Position numbers and translations under genes: made by a program. The notes beneath the pieces are model-generated. The model was given only the letters and a program-made list of their open reading frames with translations, ran no database searches and was not told the DNA's origin. Of a stretch of 64,000 nt of DNA, positions 21,690 to 33,300 are shown one piece after another. The DNA comes from Candida dubliniensis CD36 (lineage: Eukaryota > Ascomycota > Pichiomycetes > Serinales > Debaryomycetaceae). The stretch is taken from NCBI RefSeq assembly GCF_000026945.1, contig NC_012864.1, forward strand, positions 186,001-250,000, in the 5' to 3' direction. Each line of letters begins with the position of its first letter. The first letter of the stretch is position 1.

Positions 21690-22101
21690 AATCAGATTGC
21701 GTGTTGTATCAACACTTGAACAATGAATACACGGTCCGAAGATTTGTTATTGCAAGAATCGCGATCAATTGTATTCCCGAAGAATTATGAACTTGTTGGA
21801 TAGAACAATGGAATAAAAAGATACTATTCACCGAAAGGGAAATTATATTACCAGCATTGATTGAGAGAAGTAAACGCCCCAAAGCGAAACAATACCGAAC
21901 ATCACAAAAAAAAAAAAAACTAAAATTTTTGGTCAGAGCACAACCTTAGAAAAAAATAGAAAAAAGCAATTCACCTTAACACATACACATTATATACATA
22001 TATATATATATACATATGCTTTAACCTTCCAGCCTTTCGTTTCTTCTTTCCAACAACATTTATTTTAACCAAAGAGATAGAAACGAGAACTATATTACAG
22101 T
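21690..22101. other. Intergenic region before the glutaredoxin gene
   Basis: 412 bp with a poly-A run at 21905-21918 and alternating TA/CA stretches around 21990-22015. It serves as terminator and promoter space; no gene seen. Confidence 0.5.
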
Positions 22102-22791
22102 ATGACTGGAGTTAGACAATTAAGAATAATAGCCTTAACGGCATTTATCCTTGGTTTAATTTTTACTTTGCATAAAGTTGGTTCCAATGCTGCATCTTTG
22201 GTTCATGCACAAGCATCAGACCAACAACCAAACAAACATAACACCAAGACTTCTACATATACCGCCACTAATGAGGATCTAGTTGCTAACCTCATTGATT
22301 CTAAGAATGATGCTGAAACTGATGACAAAATAAATCAAAAAATTTCCAAAGATCAAGATGAAGCAATCAACGGTAATAAAAACTCCAATAAAGAAACCAC
22401 CAAGGTCAAATCAGACAATGGCGAATATGACCCAATATCTGATTTGATAAAAATTAGATCGTTATCACCAATGACAATTTTCAGTAAATCATATTGTCCT
22501 TTTTCAAAAAAGATCAAACAATTATTATTGGAAAAATATGATATAACACCAGCACCAAATGTTGTTGAATTAGATCGATATGAATATGGAGCTGAATTAC
22601 AAAGTTATTTGGCAGAGAAAAGTGGTAGAAGAACTGTACCAAATGTATTGGTTGGGAAATCGTTTGAAAGTCGAGGTGGTTGTGATGAATTTGAAAAACT
22701 TCATAAAGATAATGATTTAATCAAATTGCTAGTTGAATGGGGGTCTGGTCGTTTACAAGTTGCAAAGAAGAATACCCCATCAAATGCGTAA
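22102..22791 (+). CDS. Membrane-anchored monothiol glutaredoxin (Grx6/Grx7 type)
   Basis: 229 residues. An N-terminal hydrophobic segment (IALTAFILGLIFTLHKV, about 8-25) should act as a signal anchor, followed by a polar, low-complexity linker. The glutaredoxin domain occupies about 122-220: MTIFSKSYCPFSKK with active-site CPFS (Cys132, monothiol), TVPNVLVGKSFESRGG for glutathione binding, and a final helix. This layout is that of yeast Grx6/Grx7 in the early secretory pathway, where they buffer thiol-disulfide balance and may bind Fe-S. The stop codon overlaps a chance GTAAGT. It lies in the same neighbourhood as GLR1, but the genes are not an operon. Confidence 0.85.
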   Translation: MTGVRQLRIIALTAFILGLIFTLHKVGSNAASLVHAQASDQQPNKHNTKTSTYTATNEDLVANLIDSKNDAETDDKINQKISKDQDEAINGNKNSNKETTKVKSDNGEYDPISDLIKIRSLSPMTIFSKSYCPFSKKIKQLLLEKYDITPAPNVVELDRYEYGAELQSYLAEKSGRRTVPNVLVGKSFESRGGCDEFEKLHKDNDLIKLLVEWGSGRLQVAKKNTPSNA

Positions 22792-23119
22792 GTATTTCTC
22801 TCAATAGCTATTACGTTTATCACCCACCCTCCCCATTATATATCATCTATAGGTTATATGCACACAAATACTCAATACTCCTTTGTAAGTAAACATCCAA
22901 TGGATATTACTACTCTTTATAAAAAACTAATGTAACATTAATAAACTAGTAATATACACCTCCTTAATACAGAAGTTAAAGTTATGTACAAATATATACA
23001 CACATATACATATATATATCAATACTTAACTTTTTCTCATAGGTATATGTTTTTTTTTTGTTTGTTTTGTGTGTGTTGTATGATTCTTTTTCTTTTCTCT
23101 AATTCAACATATAATTGAT
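22792..23119. other. Convergent 3' region, glutaredoxin / RPS11
   Basis: 328 bp between two converging genes. It contains TA/CA repeats near 22993-23020 and T-rich tracts. Nothing else recognised. Confidence 0.5.
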
Positions 23120-23961
23120 TTAGAATTTAGAGAATTTCTTGGATTTAGAAGCACTAGCAGCGACTTTCAAAACATTGAATCTGACAGTTTTAGAAATTGG
23201 TCTACATTGACCAACAGTGACAACATCACCTTCTTCAACTCTGAAAGCTGGGGAAACGTGAGCAGCAACATTCTTGTGTCTTTTTTCGTATCTGTTATAT
23301 TTTGGAACGTAATGCAAGTAATCTCTTCTAATAATGATGGTACGGTGCATTTTGGTGGAAACAACAGTACCGGTCAAAATCTTACCTCTAATGGAAACAG
23401 TACCAGCAAATGGACATTTTTTATCAATGTAAGAACCATCAATGGCAGCTTTTGGGGTTTTGAAACCTAAACCAACATCTTTATACCATCTCTTGGTTTT
23501 CTTGTTGGCTTTAGCCTTTGGGTTGGTGAAAATGTGTGGTTGCTAAAATGATAATTATTGTTAGTATTTCCAAGTTGTTAATATATTTCCCAGACAAAAT
23601 TAAACTAAAAAACACTCGAAAGGATCAGGGTTATGTTATGGGTTGTTGCTGGAAATCATGTCCAATGAAGCTGATTTTATTCTATAATGATTGAAGTTTT
23701 TATTATAAACATGTAATTTGAAACAATAATTTGGGTAATACAATTATTTCTCTAAAGTCCCAAGACATATGTAGTGTAGTTATGATTTCTTCTCTTCCTG
23801 GTATTTCTTTCATGATTTATATTCTCTTTCTGTTGATAGTTGATAACTTTTCATTTCCCTATTCTCCCTTCATAGTGTTTTAAAATCCTGTCTCTCTATC
23901 TAGTGCTAGTACAAACCTTTTGGAAAGCTCTTTCAGATTGAACAGTTAATTCAGTAGCCAT
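23120..23961 (-). CDS. RPS11: 40S ribosomal protein S11 (uS17), spliced
   Basis: Two exons on the minus strand, 23961-23917 and 23542-23120, give 155 residues (yeast 156). Exon 1 encodes [15 protein letters not shown]; exon 2 begins [19 protein letters not shown]. Core features are [26 protein letters not shown] and [20 protein letters not shown], the uS17 rRNA-binding OB fold, then [18 protein letters not shown]. The protein binds 18S rRNA in the small-subunit body. The intron near the start codon is typical of yeast ribosomal-protein genes. The promoter has Tbf1/Cbf1-type sites at 24245-24279. Confidence 0.95.
23543..23916 (-). other. RPS11 intron
   Basis: 374 nt on the minus strand: donor GTTTGT after codon 15, branch site TACTAAC, acceptor TTTTAG. 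The donor departs from GTATGT at position 3. I looked for box C/D signals of an intronic snoRNA and found none convincing. Confidence 0.92.
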
Positions 23962-24618
23962 GGTGTCTTAATGCTCGATACAGTCTAAGAATATACTCTA
24001 TACTATTGAAAAAAATTTCAGTTATGTTTTTTTTTTTTGGTTAGTGTGTGTGTCTTCGTGCGAACCAAACCTCTACAATAGTGCGTAATAGTAAGTCAAT
24101 GGAAGAGTGTACAGTATAATCCACCACTCAGTTTGTGTGCATGAAAGAAAAAAATGAGAAAAAAAAAAAAAAAATTTAGAGTGATGAATGCGTATAGTAA
24201 AAAAGAGTAAGAACAGAAAACGTATATGCACTCCACCACAAACATTAGGGCTATAACCCTAACTGAGAATACACGTGACTAGATATGCTACCAAATTGGT
24301 ATTTTAATTTTTTCCTGGTCTACGGCTCATAATAAGAAACACATAAAATAAGTTTAGCCACAATGTTCCTAATCGGGAAGTTTTATTATCAATTTCGGGA
24401 CAACCAAAAACATTCTGATTAAAGCGGGAAAGACAACAACAAAAAAAATAAATACACTAATAATCTTGACCTAGCAATTTATTTACAAGGGGTGCAAGTA
24501 ACACATTTCTATTCCCAACGAAGCTTCTTGTTTTTTTTTTTTTTTGTTTTTTTGGAGATTATACCACATATCATAACAAGTGAATGCATTTATAGAGAAT
24601 TGGAAGAATAGATAAATA
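23962..24618. other. Divergent promoter, RPS11 / uncharacterised gene
   Basis: 657 bp with poly-A and poly-T tracts (around 24027, 24160 and 24531) flanking the Tbf1/Cbf1 cluster. No gene seen. Confidence 0.55.
24245..24279 (-). promoter_or_regulatory. Tbf1 inverted pair plus Cbf1 site (ribosomal-protein promoter)
   Basis: TTAGGG at 24245-24250 and CCCTAA at 24257-24262 form an inverted pair of Tbf1-type sites. They are followed by CACGTGAC at 24272-24279, a Cbf1 site. This combination is the established C. albicans ribosomal-protein promoter signature. It lies about 285-320 bp before the RPS11 ATG. Confidence 0.8.
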
Positions 24619-26064
24619 ATGAATTTGTCAGAGAATTACATTTCGGCGTCGCGTAATTCGTCGTCTTCAACAGCTACAACCTCAATGTCGAACAAGTATA
24701 GCAGTCTACCAAAGTTCAACCACAGTCATTCCAACCAATCGAGAGTTGCATCTAATAATGATATCAGCACATCAAGCATTTTCCCGTATAATAGAACCGT
24801 CAGTTCGTCTTCTTCCATTATGAGTACCCCAAGCAATAATATCAGAAAGTTCCAACGACAGCGACAACAAGAGAAACGCAATAATGAACATCTTCCTCCA
24901 CCATCACAACATCAGAGACAAACCGGAAACAGCAAAAATGACCCCACAAGGACGTCCAAAAATGGGAGATTGATTAAAAACAAATTATTAAATCTACAAC
25001 AGTCACTGAAACAACAATTAATCAATCGTATATCCGATAAAGATCCAGGACATTTGCATTCTAACAATTCACAATCTAATACAAAAAAGGTGACTCCTCC
25101 GGTATTTGGTCTCCAAAAAGTTGCGTCCAGTCCTTACGATTTTTCCGTATTTACAAAAGTAATCACAAACGAAAAACACCATGATCAAGTGCTATTTCCT
25201 GCAATAAAGCAGTCGCAAATCAAAGCCTGGGAATCTGCAGAGAAAATATGTAGAGGCATTATTTTTGATAATGATGATGAGTACGATGATGAAGAATCCA
25301 CCGAAGATGAGAGTGAAGACAAAAAGAACCCGATCATTTCAATACCTGGATACACTGACGGTGAATTAAAGGAATTATTCAAATACCCCAATTTATCGAG
25401 TCAAGAAGAGAAAAAATTACTCACTGAGTATAAACGGAAAGTTTTATCTTTACAGGAACAGAGTTTATCTAATAACAATTTAATATCGTTTCGAAGACAA
25501 TTGCAGATAGACCAAAAGAAAGAAATACTTTCGAAATTGTTTAATAATCAGAACAAACTCAATCTTGATTATATAACTGACAATGACAACAATAATAACA
25601 ATATTGATAGTTACACCAATAGAAATCAATACAATGTGGTTGATAACAATTTGATTTCTATGGATTTGCATAGTTTGATTAATAATGATATGGAGGAAGT
25701 GAATTATTTATTGGAGGAAGATGGTAATTTTAAAATTTTGCAAGAAGAAGTTAAACAGAATGCTTTCCATAAAAAAATCGTAACTGATAATCAACACCAC
25801 AATGATGAAAATGGACATGGTCAATTTGATTATGAACGTTTCCAAAACTTGACATCAAAAAAATTGGACAAGATTTATGATGTACATGCCATTCGATATA
25901 CTGGTACAAATGTTGATGATGATGAATACAAGGAACCTAGTTTTTATAGTGATGACGTTTCCAATTTGGAATTAGAGGAGGAATTATTGCAATTTACAAC
26001 AGGCCATTTGCGTCAACGTATTCATGAAAGCATAGATGAAGATGAAATAACAGAAAAATCTTGA
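24619..26064 (+). CDS. Uncharacterised low-complexity protein
   Basis: 481 residues; I do not recognise a family. The N-terminal 130 residues are Ser/Asn/Gln-rich and probably disordered. A more structured, acidic middle holds ISIPGYTDGELKELFKYPNLSSQEEKKLLTEYKRKVLSLQEQ, which looks helical and may form a coiled coil. Near the C-terminus there is another ordered-looking patch (DKIYDVHAIRYTGTNVDDDEY, then LEEELLQFTTGHLRQRI). There is no signal peptide or membrane segment. Codon use and the ATG start look normal for the window, so it is likely a real, fast-evolving protein restricted to Candida-like yeasts. Confidence 0.7.
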   Translation: MNLSENYISASRNSSSSTATTSMSNKYSSLPKFNHSHSNQSRVASNNDISTSSIFPYNRTVSSSSSIMSTPSNNIRKFQRQRQQEKRNNEHLPPPSQHQRQTGNSKNDPTRTSKNGRLIKNKLLNLQQSLKQQLINRISDKDPGHLHSNNSQSNTKKVTPPVFGLQKVASSPYDFSVFTKVITNEKHHDQVLFPAIKQSQIKAWESAEKICRGIIFDNDDEYDDEESTEDESEDKKNPIISIPGYTDGELKELFKYPNLSSQEEKKLLTEYKRKVLSLQEQSLSNNNLISFRRQLQIDQKKEILSKLFNNQNKLNLDYITDNDNNNNNIDSYTNRNQYNVVDNNLISMDLHSLINNDMEEVNYLLEEDGNFKILQEEVKQNAFHKKIVTDNQHHNDENGHGQFDYERFQNLTSKKLDKIYDVHAIRYTGTNVDDDEYKEPSFYSDDVSNLELEEELLQFTTGHLRQRIHESIDEDEITEKS

Positions 26065-26508
26065 AAATACAACAGAAAAAAGTTCTGGGGTGTCTTAGTC
26101 TTGACTACATTTTGAATTAGAAATGTTTAGTTGTTTTTAGTTTAATGTAATGTGGGAATCGTTAGGATGATGCCTTGCCGTTTGATGTTCTAGAGCTCCA
26201 GTGCGACTTACAAATCTATAACTGTTTGGAGATTCCTCACAGTTTTTTTTTTTTTTTCTCTGCTGCGTGCATGGTGTGGCCCGCCACTGTACTATCAAAA
26301 AACCGGATTAGTAATCTTCAGTTCGGAAAAACGAACTTCTTTCAACGCAAAATAGGGCAAAGGAGAAAAAATAACACACACAGACATATACAGATTACAT
26401 TTTGGAAACTATTCCCCTTGAAATATATAATTGCTTCGACTTCCAACTTTCCAAGCTGCATTTTTATATTTCTAATCTTTTTTTTTTTTTCTTGGGTTCT
26501 TCTTTTAC
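26065..26508. other. GLR1 upstream region
   Basis: 444 bp. It includes a GC-richer patch around 26165-26290, poly-T runs at 26241-26255 and 26479-26490, and the Cap1-type site at 26308. A 114-codon frame at 26175 starts at TTG and is poly-Phe-rich; not a gene. Confidence 0.5.
26308..26314. promoter_or_regulatory. Yap1/Cap1 response element before GLR1
   Basis: TTAGTAA (TTACTAA on the other strand) lies 195 bp before the GLR1 start. This is the AP-1 site bound by Yap1 and C. albicans Cap1, and GLR1 is an oxidative-stress gene of that regulon. Confidence 0.6.
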
Positions 26509-28056
26509 ATGTTTACTAAAAGTATAATATCTAAATCAACTACTAGACTTACTCAATTAACTAGACAATTATCAACAACTATGGCTCCAACTTTAACAAA
26601 GAATTCACTCAAACATTTTGATTATTTAGTCATTGGTGGTGGATCTGGCGGTGTTGCTTCTGCTAGAAGAGCTGCCAAGTATGGTGCCAAAGTATTATTA
26701 ATTGAAACAAAATTCAAAAAGCTTGGTGGCACTTGTGTCAATGTTGGATGTGTTCCTAAAAAAGTTATGTGGTATACTGCCGATTTAGCTCATAAAAAAC
26801 ATGATTTATATGCTTATGGATTAGATAAAGACCAAGAATCAATCAAGTATGGTGATTTTGATTGGGCTAAACTCAAACATAAAAGAGATGCTTATGTTTC
26901 CAGATTGAATGGAATTTATGAAAACAATTTGAAACGTGAAAAAGTTGATTTTGCATATGGGTTTGCTAAATTCATTAATTCTGATGGGGAAGTTGAAGTC
27001 ACTTTACTGGGTGACCAAACATTACCATTTTTGGATGATGGAAAAACTTATAAAGAAGGTGAGAAATTGGTATTTTCTGCTGACAAGACTTTGATTGCTA
27101 CTGGTGGCACAGCAATTGTTCCTCCTTCGGTTCCTGGTGCAGAATTAGGTACCACATCTGATGGATTTTTCGCTTTAGAAAAACAACCCAAAAAAGTTGC
27201 CATTGTCGGTGCTGGTTACATTGGAGTTGAATTATCAGGAGTATTTAGTAGTCTTGGCTCGGAAACCCATTTCTTTATTAGAGGGGACACTGTTTTGAGA
27301 AACTTTGATGAAGTGATCCAGAATACTGTTACTGATTACTATATTGATAATTTGGGAATCAATATTCATAAACAATCAACTATCACTAAAATTGAAGGTA
27401 GTAAGGATAGTAAAAAAGTTGTTCATTTGAAAGATGGTACTTCTGTGGAAGTAGACGAATTAATTTGGACTATAGGTAGAAAATCATTGATTGATATTGG
27501 CTTAGACAAAGTTGGTGTGAAATTGAATGATAAACTACAAATTGTTGCTGATGAATACCAAGTTACCAACAATCCAAAAATATATTCTCTTGGGGATGTT
27601 GTTGGAAAAGTTGAATTAACACCAGTTGCCATTGCTGCTGGTAGAAGATTATCTAATAGATTATTTGGTGGTCCAGAATTTGCTAAAGATAAATTGGATT
27701 ACAACAATATTCCATCAGTGATTTTCTCACATCCAGAGGCTGGTTCTATTGGTTTATCAACAAAGGAAGCCATTGAAAAATATGGTGAAGAGAACTTGAA
27801 AATATATCAATCCAAATTCACTGCCATGTATTATGCTATGATGGATGATCAAAAAGATAAATCACCTACTGTTTACAAGATTATTTGTGCTGGACCGGAA
27901 GAAAAAGTTGTTGGTTTACATATTGTAGGTGATTCAAGTGCTGAAATCTTGCAAGGTTTTGGTGTTGCCATTAAAATGGGTGCAACCAAGAAAGATTTTG
28001 ATAATTGTGTTGCTATTCACCCTACATCAGCTGAAGAATTGGTCACAATGACTTGA
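26509..28056 (+). CDS. GLR1: Glutathione reductase
   Basis: 515 residues; NADPH-dependent flavoenzyme that reduces glutathione disulfide. FAD-binding [17 protein letters not shown] is near residue 42; the redox-active pair is Cys76/Cys81 in [13 protein letters not shown]. The NADPH site is [21 protein letters not shown] second FAD motif is [22 protein letters not shown], and the dimer-interface catalytic His is in [14 protein letters not shown] at the C-terminus. Two in-frame ATGs, 26509 and 26581, bracket a 24-residue Ser/Thr/Arg-rich leader ([14 protein letters not shown]) that looks like a mitochondrial presequence. As in S. cerevisiae GLR1, alternative initiation could give mitochondrial and cytosolic forms. 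Confidence 0.97.
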   Translation: MFTKSIISKSTTRLTQLTRQLSTTMAPTLTKNSLKHFDYLVIGGGSGGVASARRAAKYGAKVLLIETKFKKLGGTCVNVGCVPKKVMWYTADLAHKKHDLYAYGLDKDQESIKYGDFDWAKLKHKRDAYVSRLNGIYENNLKREKVDFAYGFAKFINSDGEVEVTLLGDQTLPFLDDGKTYKEGEKLVFSADKTLIATGGTAIVPPSVPGAELGTTSDGFFALEKQPKKVAIVGAGYIGVELSGVFSSLGSETHFFIRGDTVLRNFDEVIQNTVTDYYIDNLGINIHKQSTITKIEGSKDSKKVVHLKDGTSVEVDELIWTIGRKSLIDIGLDKVGVKLNDKLQIVADEYQVTNNPKIYSLGDVVGKVELTPVAIAAGRRLSNRLFGGPEFAKDKLDYNNIPSVIFSHPEAGSIGLSTKEAIEKYGEENLKIYQSKFTAMYYAMMDDQKDKSPTVYKIICAGPEEKVVGLHIVGDSSAEILQGFGVAIKMGATKKDFDNCVAIHPTSAEELVTMT

Positions 28057-28206
28057 ATAAAAACCTATTTCTTTAGACATCAGTGATTGTTATTAACAGA
28101 AAGTATGTAATTTCGAATTATTTATTCTATAAAATATACTATCAAAGCTAGCAGCCACTACTTGTAGGAAAACAAAGCGATATACTTTGTTTAATTCCAA
28201 TTCTTT

Positions 28207-28527
28207 TCATACTCTCTTTCTCTTTGGTGGGGGGCCTCTTATTGGTGGTTTTGGTTTATCTCCTGGTTTCATGAAAAACATGGGAGCATTCTTCAATATA
28301 TCAGGCACAGATATAAATCTAATCATTGATCCTCTTATAAACACTTGGTCCATATGACTTACTTTTCCTGACTTGCCTTGCGTTATAGTTGCCTCGTATA
28401 GGGATAGATTCATATTATCTTCATTCTCTAATAGTTTTCCACGGTATGTATCTCCATTTACCAATTCTATTGATATTATATGACCTTGTGCTTCATTTAG
28501 AAGTCTTACTGGAATACCTGCTGACAT
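28207..28527 (-). CDS. SMD3: Core snRNP protein SmD3
   Basis: 106 residues. The Sm fold is clear: GIPVRLLNEAQGHIISIELVNGDTYRGKL (Sm1) and HMDQVFIRGSMIRFISVPDILKNAP (Sm2), with a basic tail PPIRGPPPKRKRV. SmD3 is part of the heptameric ring on U1, U2, U4 and U5 snRNAs and is needed for splicing. The start MSAGIP matches human MSIGVP, so no upstream exon is needed although a chance TACTAAC lies just before it. It converges with GLR1. Confidence 0.95.
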   Translation of the reverse strand: MSAGIPVRLLNEAQGHIISIELVNGDTYRGKLLENEDNMNLSLYEATITQGKSGKVSHMDQVFIRGSMIRFISVPDILKNAPMFFMKPGDKPKPPIRGPPPKRKRV

Positions 28528-30369
28528 TTGTGATTAATTTGGTTTAATGGTGTTAGTAAATTGTACAAGCGATTTTTCTAGATGAGTATTGAGTACTTTT
28601 TCTTTCTGTTGTTGATGGTTTTAGCTCATAATAAATTTTGATCTGATCGCACTACCACATAAGAGCATCCTTGGACCTTGAAGTATTATCAAAGTTTGGC
28701 ATCCATATCACGTACAAAAGATAATTATCAAGGATGCGTGGCTCATCTTGAGCTCTTTAATTTAGTATAATCTGGATAATAAGCATGTGGTCATTCAAGT
28801 TAATAGAGATCTTTTGTTTTGAAGAAGTGAGATTCTATAGTCATCTCAAAACTCCATTCTATATGTCAATACCGTGTTTGAGCAATAATTGTAGATCTTC
28901 AACTGCACGTCAAACCCTTAATGTATGTACTACGTTAAAGGAGTCAGGATAAGCTAAGTGTTCAGTCAAACCTGTTCGACAGAGCTCCATACAGTTGAAG
29001 ACTTCATACCAAGATACACAAAAAAAAGATAGAACGGATGTCATTACCTTTTTTTTTTTTCTTATTCGGAAGATGCCTTATCCGAGAAGGCATTAATTGT
29101 TATAAGTCTCGGAAGGTTTAGCACTCTAAAATATATAATAATGCCAAGATATTAAATGTAGAATGATTCAATTGGGATCCAGAACAAAAGGGGCCAGAAC
29201 ATTGATAGATTTGGACATGCACGTTTCTTGTTTCCTATACTCGAAAGTGAAATACCAGTTTATAATTGGGTAAAATATTGACTCGTGAATACTTGCTTCA
29301 TATATTGAACAATCAACAATGTTAGCCAATGAGCTGAAGTGACAACTCACAATCACCCATTGATGAAAAGCATTGTGTTTCGGCCCGCCTTTCCGTTCAC
29401 AACTGTTTTTTTAAGGCTCTGTACTTGTTTGTTTGTGTATCGTAATTGCATGAGATGCGCAATTAAAAAATGGTAGTAGTGGTAGCCTAGTTGATCGGAA
29501 ATATCGGACTCAGCACAAAACATCTTTAACACCCACATTTCAACAACAAGCTCTATTTCAAACCAGAATCAACTAAAACACTATTAAATGAAAGTGCTAA
29601 CTAAAAGTTAAGGATGTCATGTGGTTGTGTGTAGAATAGCCCATGATATGGGGGGTGTTAAACAAAAAATAAGAACCCCCTAAATTCAATGTATCGTATT
29701 AATCCATTAAAAGATTTACAATGAATCTTCCCGATATTAGTCGGCTTAGTTCAAGATTAATCAGATAACAATAACAGGACAATCAATGAATTTACACGAG
29801 GAATTAAAGAAAACAAAAATAAACTGAGTTATAAATTTACCTAAATAAAGGAATTTCTTGGATGCACATTATGTAGGCAATGTTATTTAAATAACTATAT
29901 GCATTAGTAATCATCATAATTAAATTTGTTTCAGTTTAGGTAAAAATCTAAGGGTATTTAGTATTAATTGGCTCGGTATTACTTAGTTGAAGAATTGCAT
30001 AAATAAGACAAGAATAGCACGTCTTTCTTCTTCCTCTTTTTATGGACTTATTTATTTCATTTTATTAAATTTTAGGTCTATCTGAATTAACAAACAACTG
30101 ATCAACAATAAATATTCTTTAAAACATAGAGAGAAGAATTGTCTTCAACGTAAATCTTCTTCTTCTTCAACTTTCACAACACAAAAAAAAAGAACGAGAG
30201 AGAAAAAAAAATTAAAGTTGGAAAAAGCGACACTGACCACACCTGACTCCAAATATACGAGCTTCCCATTCCAAATATCCATTATAATCGGCATATCTGG
30301 ATTATTACTACACATCAACAAATACATTTGAGGGGGGGGTGAAAACTAAAACTCAAATCAAAAGTGCAT
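28528..30369. other. 1.8 kb divergent region, SMD3 / Hap1-like factor
   Basis: No gene was recognised. Frames at 29168-29356 and 29353-29538 have no family features. Most of the length probably belongs to the upstream control region of the zinc-cluster gene, as long promoters are common for Candida regulators. A G8 run lies at 30331-30338, about 30 bp before the ATG. Confidence 0.5.
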
Positions 30370-33300
30370 ATGGGTCCTATTGCTGTAAAAATGGAAAACA
30401 GTAATAGTTTCTCCAAACAAATCAATTCACCTAACAAAGTTCAGAAACCCAAGAGACAAAGGAATAGAGTCCCAGTATCATGTCTAGCCTGCAAAAAAAG
30501 AAAAGTCAAATGTGATAAAGGAAAGCCGGCTTGCGGAGGTTGTGTGAGAAATGGGGTAGGACATCTATGTCAGTATATTAATCCTCCTTGGATAGATAAA
30601 GATGTCAGTGGCGAGGGGTCATCGCCGCTGAGTTCATGCCACTCACTTCTGTCGCCGGTGAAAATAGAAACCACAAGTGAATATAAACAACTAAAAGCCC
30701 AAAATGAAAAGACCATTTCCAACCAGAAGAAGGAAATAGAAAACCTTAAAAGACAACTACAGGTACTCCAACAACTATCCCCCCGCAATAGCCAGTCTCC
30801 AAATGGTGAAGGTCAAGATGAGAGTGCACTCTATTTAGCCAAAGAAATTACCATTCTATCCAAATTAAGTCCATTTGCTGTTTTTCCTCGAGTTCCAATG
30901 GAGATACTAAGTGAGTATACTGTTTTGAATTCACGAGTTTTATCTTTCCCGGTTTGCCTAGATATATATTCCTGGGTAAATACAATAAAGCTTGATCCAC
31001 AATTAACTACGTTGTGGTTCAAAATCACAAATTTACAAAAAATGTATCACATGTATAAAATTAACAAGTTGAAAAATGATAGTACTGCAAAGAAACTAGC
31101 ATCAGTCCCATTGAAGAAAACTCCATCGAAAATAAATGAGATTGATTTCACTTGTTCGTTTCTGTCAAGCGATTCGCAGACTGTGGAACACCAAGCTGTA
31201 CCACTTGCAACATCAACATCTAACAGCCACAAATGTCCAGTCATAGAATGTGACTTCAACTTTATGGGTGACGAAGCTCAGTCACAAACACCGAGTCCGA
31301 AAAAGAATTTAACGAGCAGTACTTTTACCCCAATAGCTCAAAACCAGGATGATTCGGAGAAATTACAATGCCCCATGATCAAGAGCGATATACATAATAA
31401 ATCAAAGAGTCTACAACAGAAACTTCAAAATCTATGGGAATCGATATTAAACTTGACTCGTGGTTCAACCTTAAATTACCGACAACTTGTATTTCTTTTG
31501 GACTTTTATTTCAAAAGCGAAATTTTTGAAAGTAAAACTTTATTATTGTTCTATAAGACAGATATTCTTAATGTAATCCAAAAGGGGTTAGACGGAGAAC
31601 TAATACTCAATTTACCCAAAGGATTGGATGAAGATATATATTACCAATTGAAAATCAGTGGAATTTATGTTTCCATGATAGCAATAATAGTGGAAGAGAC
31701 ACTCACTTATTTAAGGAATGTTCTTAAATGTGAAGTTGTGGATGAAATAACTCAAAATTTCAATATTGTATTCCCCCAAGAATATACATATTTGGGACTT
31801 GGAGCTAAACAGACAAATATTCTTTATATTATTGAAGATTTTTTAACTTGCGATGATGAGAACATTAATTTGGTTTCCTTTGTTGCCTTATACATTACTG
31901 TATTGAACAAGATAATTTATGAATACAAGAAACCAGGCGGGCTTATAGTTGATCCTAAAACATTATTCACAAAACTATTTTCCAAGTTTATTGAAAATAT
32001 ACTTTCCTCCAATACTGATATGGAAATTTGGAAGGATCCTGAATTGATAGAGTTTCAGAGTTATCAAAGAAAAAGAGCAAAACACTTAAAATTACATTTT
32101 AGTCTTCTTTGGACAGAGGTGATAAGAATATGTAATTTAGTGTCGTTCAGTTTTGTCCCTATCATCAAACAATCGTCTGAATTAGACCATTTGATGCAAA
32201 AAATGTATGCTAAAATTGCAATAATTGATCTGTTGCAGTGTCATTTGAAATACTTGACAAGTGTGGGAGAAAGTAACTTAATTATAGCTTTGCATGTGCA
32301 TTACCTAATAGCAAGTATAACTTCGTCTTTCCATTACGGAATATTAAATATTGGGATACCAAAATTGACAGTATCTAAGTTGGATAGTTTAATCAAGCAA
32401 TGTTCTACATGGTTACAGGATTCAGGGTTAGAAGGAATAATTGAAATCAAAAGAATGGAAGTGGTCTATATGTTATCATATTTGAGACTTTTCATGATTT
32501 ATATTTTGTTATTACAAGGAGAGGAATTAAACGATGAAGGATTGCTTGAAATGTTTGTGTTTCCTGGTATTGTTTCAAGGTTGAGTCAATTTGTTGAGAT
32601 TTTAAAAAATGGCAATCATCAATCTCAGTATATATATCTGGCTTTAATTGAATTGTTTACTAGATCTATACAAATTGCAATTGGATTGTTATTAAGAGTC
32701 AAGAATCAAAGTGGGTTTTTAAAACTGCATCAATCATTGCTTGAAGATCAAATTAACAAGATCACAAAAGATGTATCTTCAACTTTGAAGTTTTTGCAAA
32801 CTGTTATTGTCAACAATAAAGAGAAATTGATCAAATTATCTAAATTGTGGAAGTTCTATCTCACTTTTGTCAATAATAGCAATTCTAAACAAGTCAATTA
32901 TGCTGCATTGCATAAAGGTGTGCCAGAATTTAGTCAACCCAAATCCTGCCCTGTTATCCATGATTCCGATGCCAAGTCAACTGCCATGACAAGCTCATCA
33001 TCTTCAAGTGTTTCTATAAAAAGTGAGGGAGCTAAATGTCCAATTTCTCACATAACAACACTGATGAATGAAAATGAGGAATCAACAAGATTGCAAGAAG
33101 TTGGGTCGAATGTCATACTTCCACCTATTGTTTCATATGGTAATAGTCTTGTGGAAAATGGTGTTAGTTCCAATGGTTCTGGGTCAGGTGTGTCGAATCA
33201 GAAGAGACGTAAATGTCCCTTTGATCACACTGCCATGATGAAACGGAAATCAATTTACAATAATCCTATAGAGTCTAATATGAGAGAGTATCGGTCATAC

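Noticed and set aside
22784..22810. GTAAGT overlapping the glutaredoxin stop codon, as a possible alternative donor
   Set aside because: The nearest AG is too close and no TACTAAC branch site follows; the family C-terminus is already complete.
26165..26290. GC-richer patch before GLR1 as a possible small RNA
   Set aside because: A box C-like ATGATG is present but no matching box D or H/ACA ending; more likely promoter sequence.
28514..28555. TACTAAC on the minus strand just before SMD3, as a possible 5' intron
   Set aside because: The ATG lies before the first AG, and MSAGIP matches the normal SmD3 start, so splicing would remove a correct start.
29353..29538. 61-codon minus-strand frame in the SMD3-ZCF20 gap
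   Set aside because: Short, no recognised features and no splice signals linking it to other exons.
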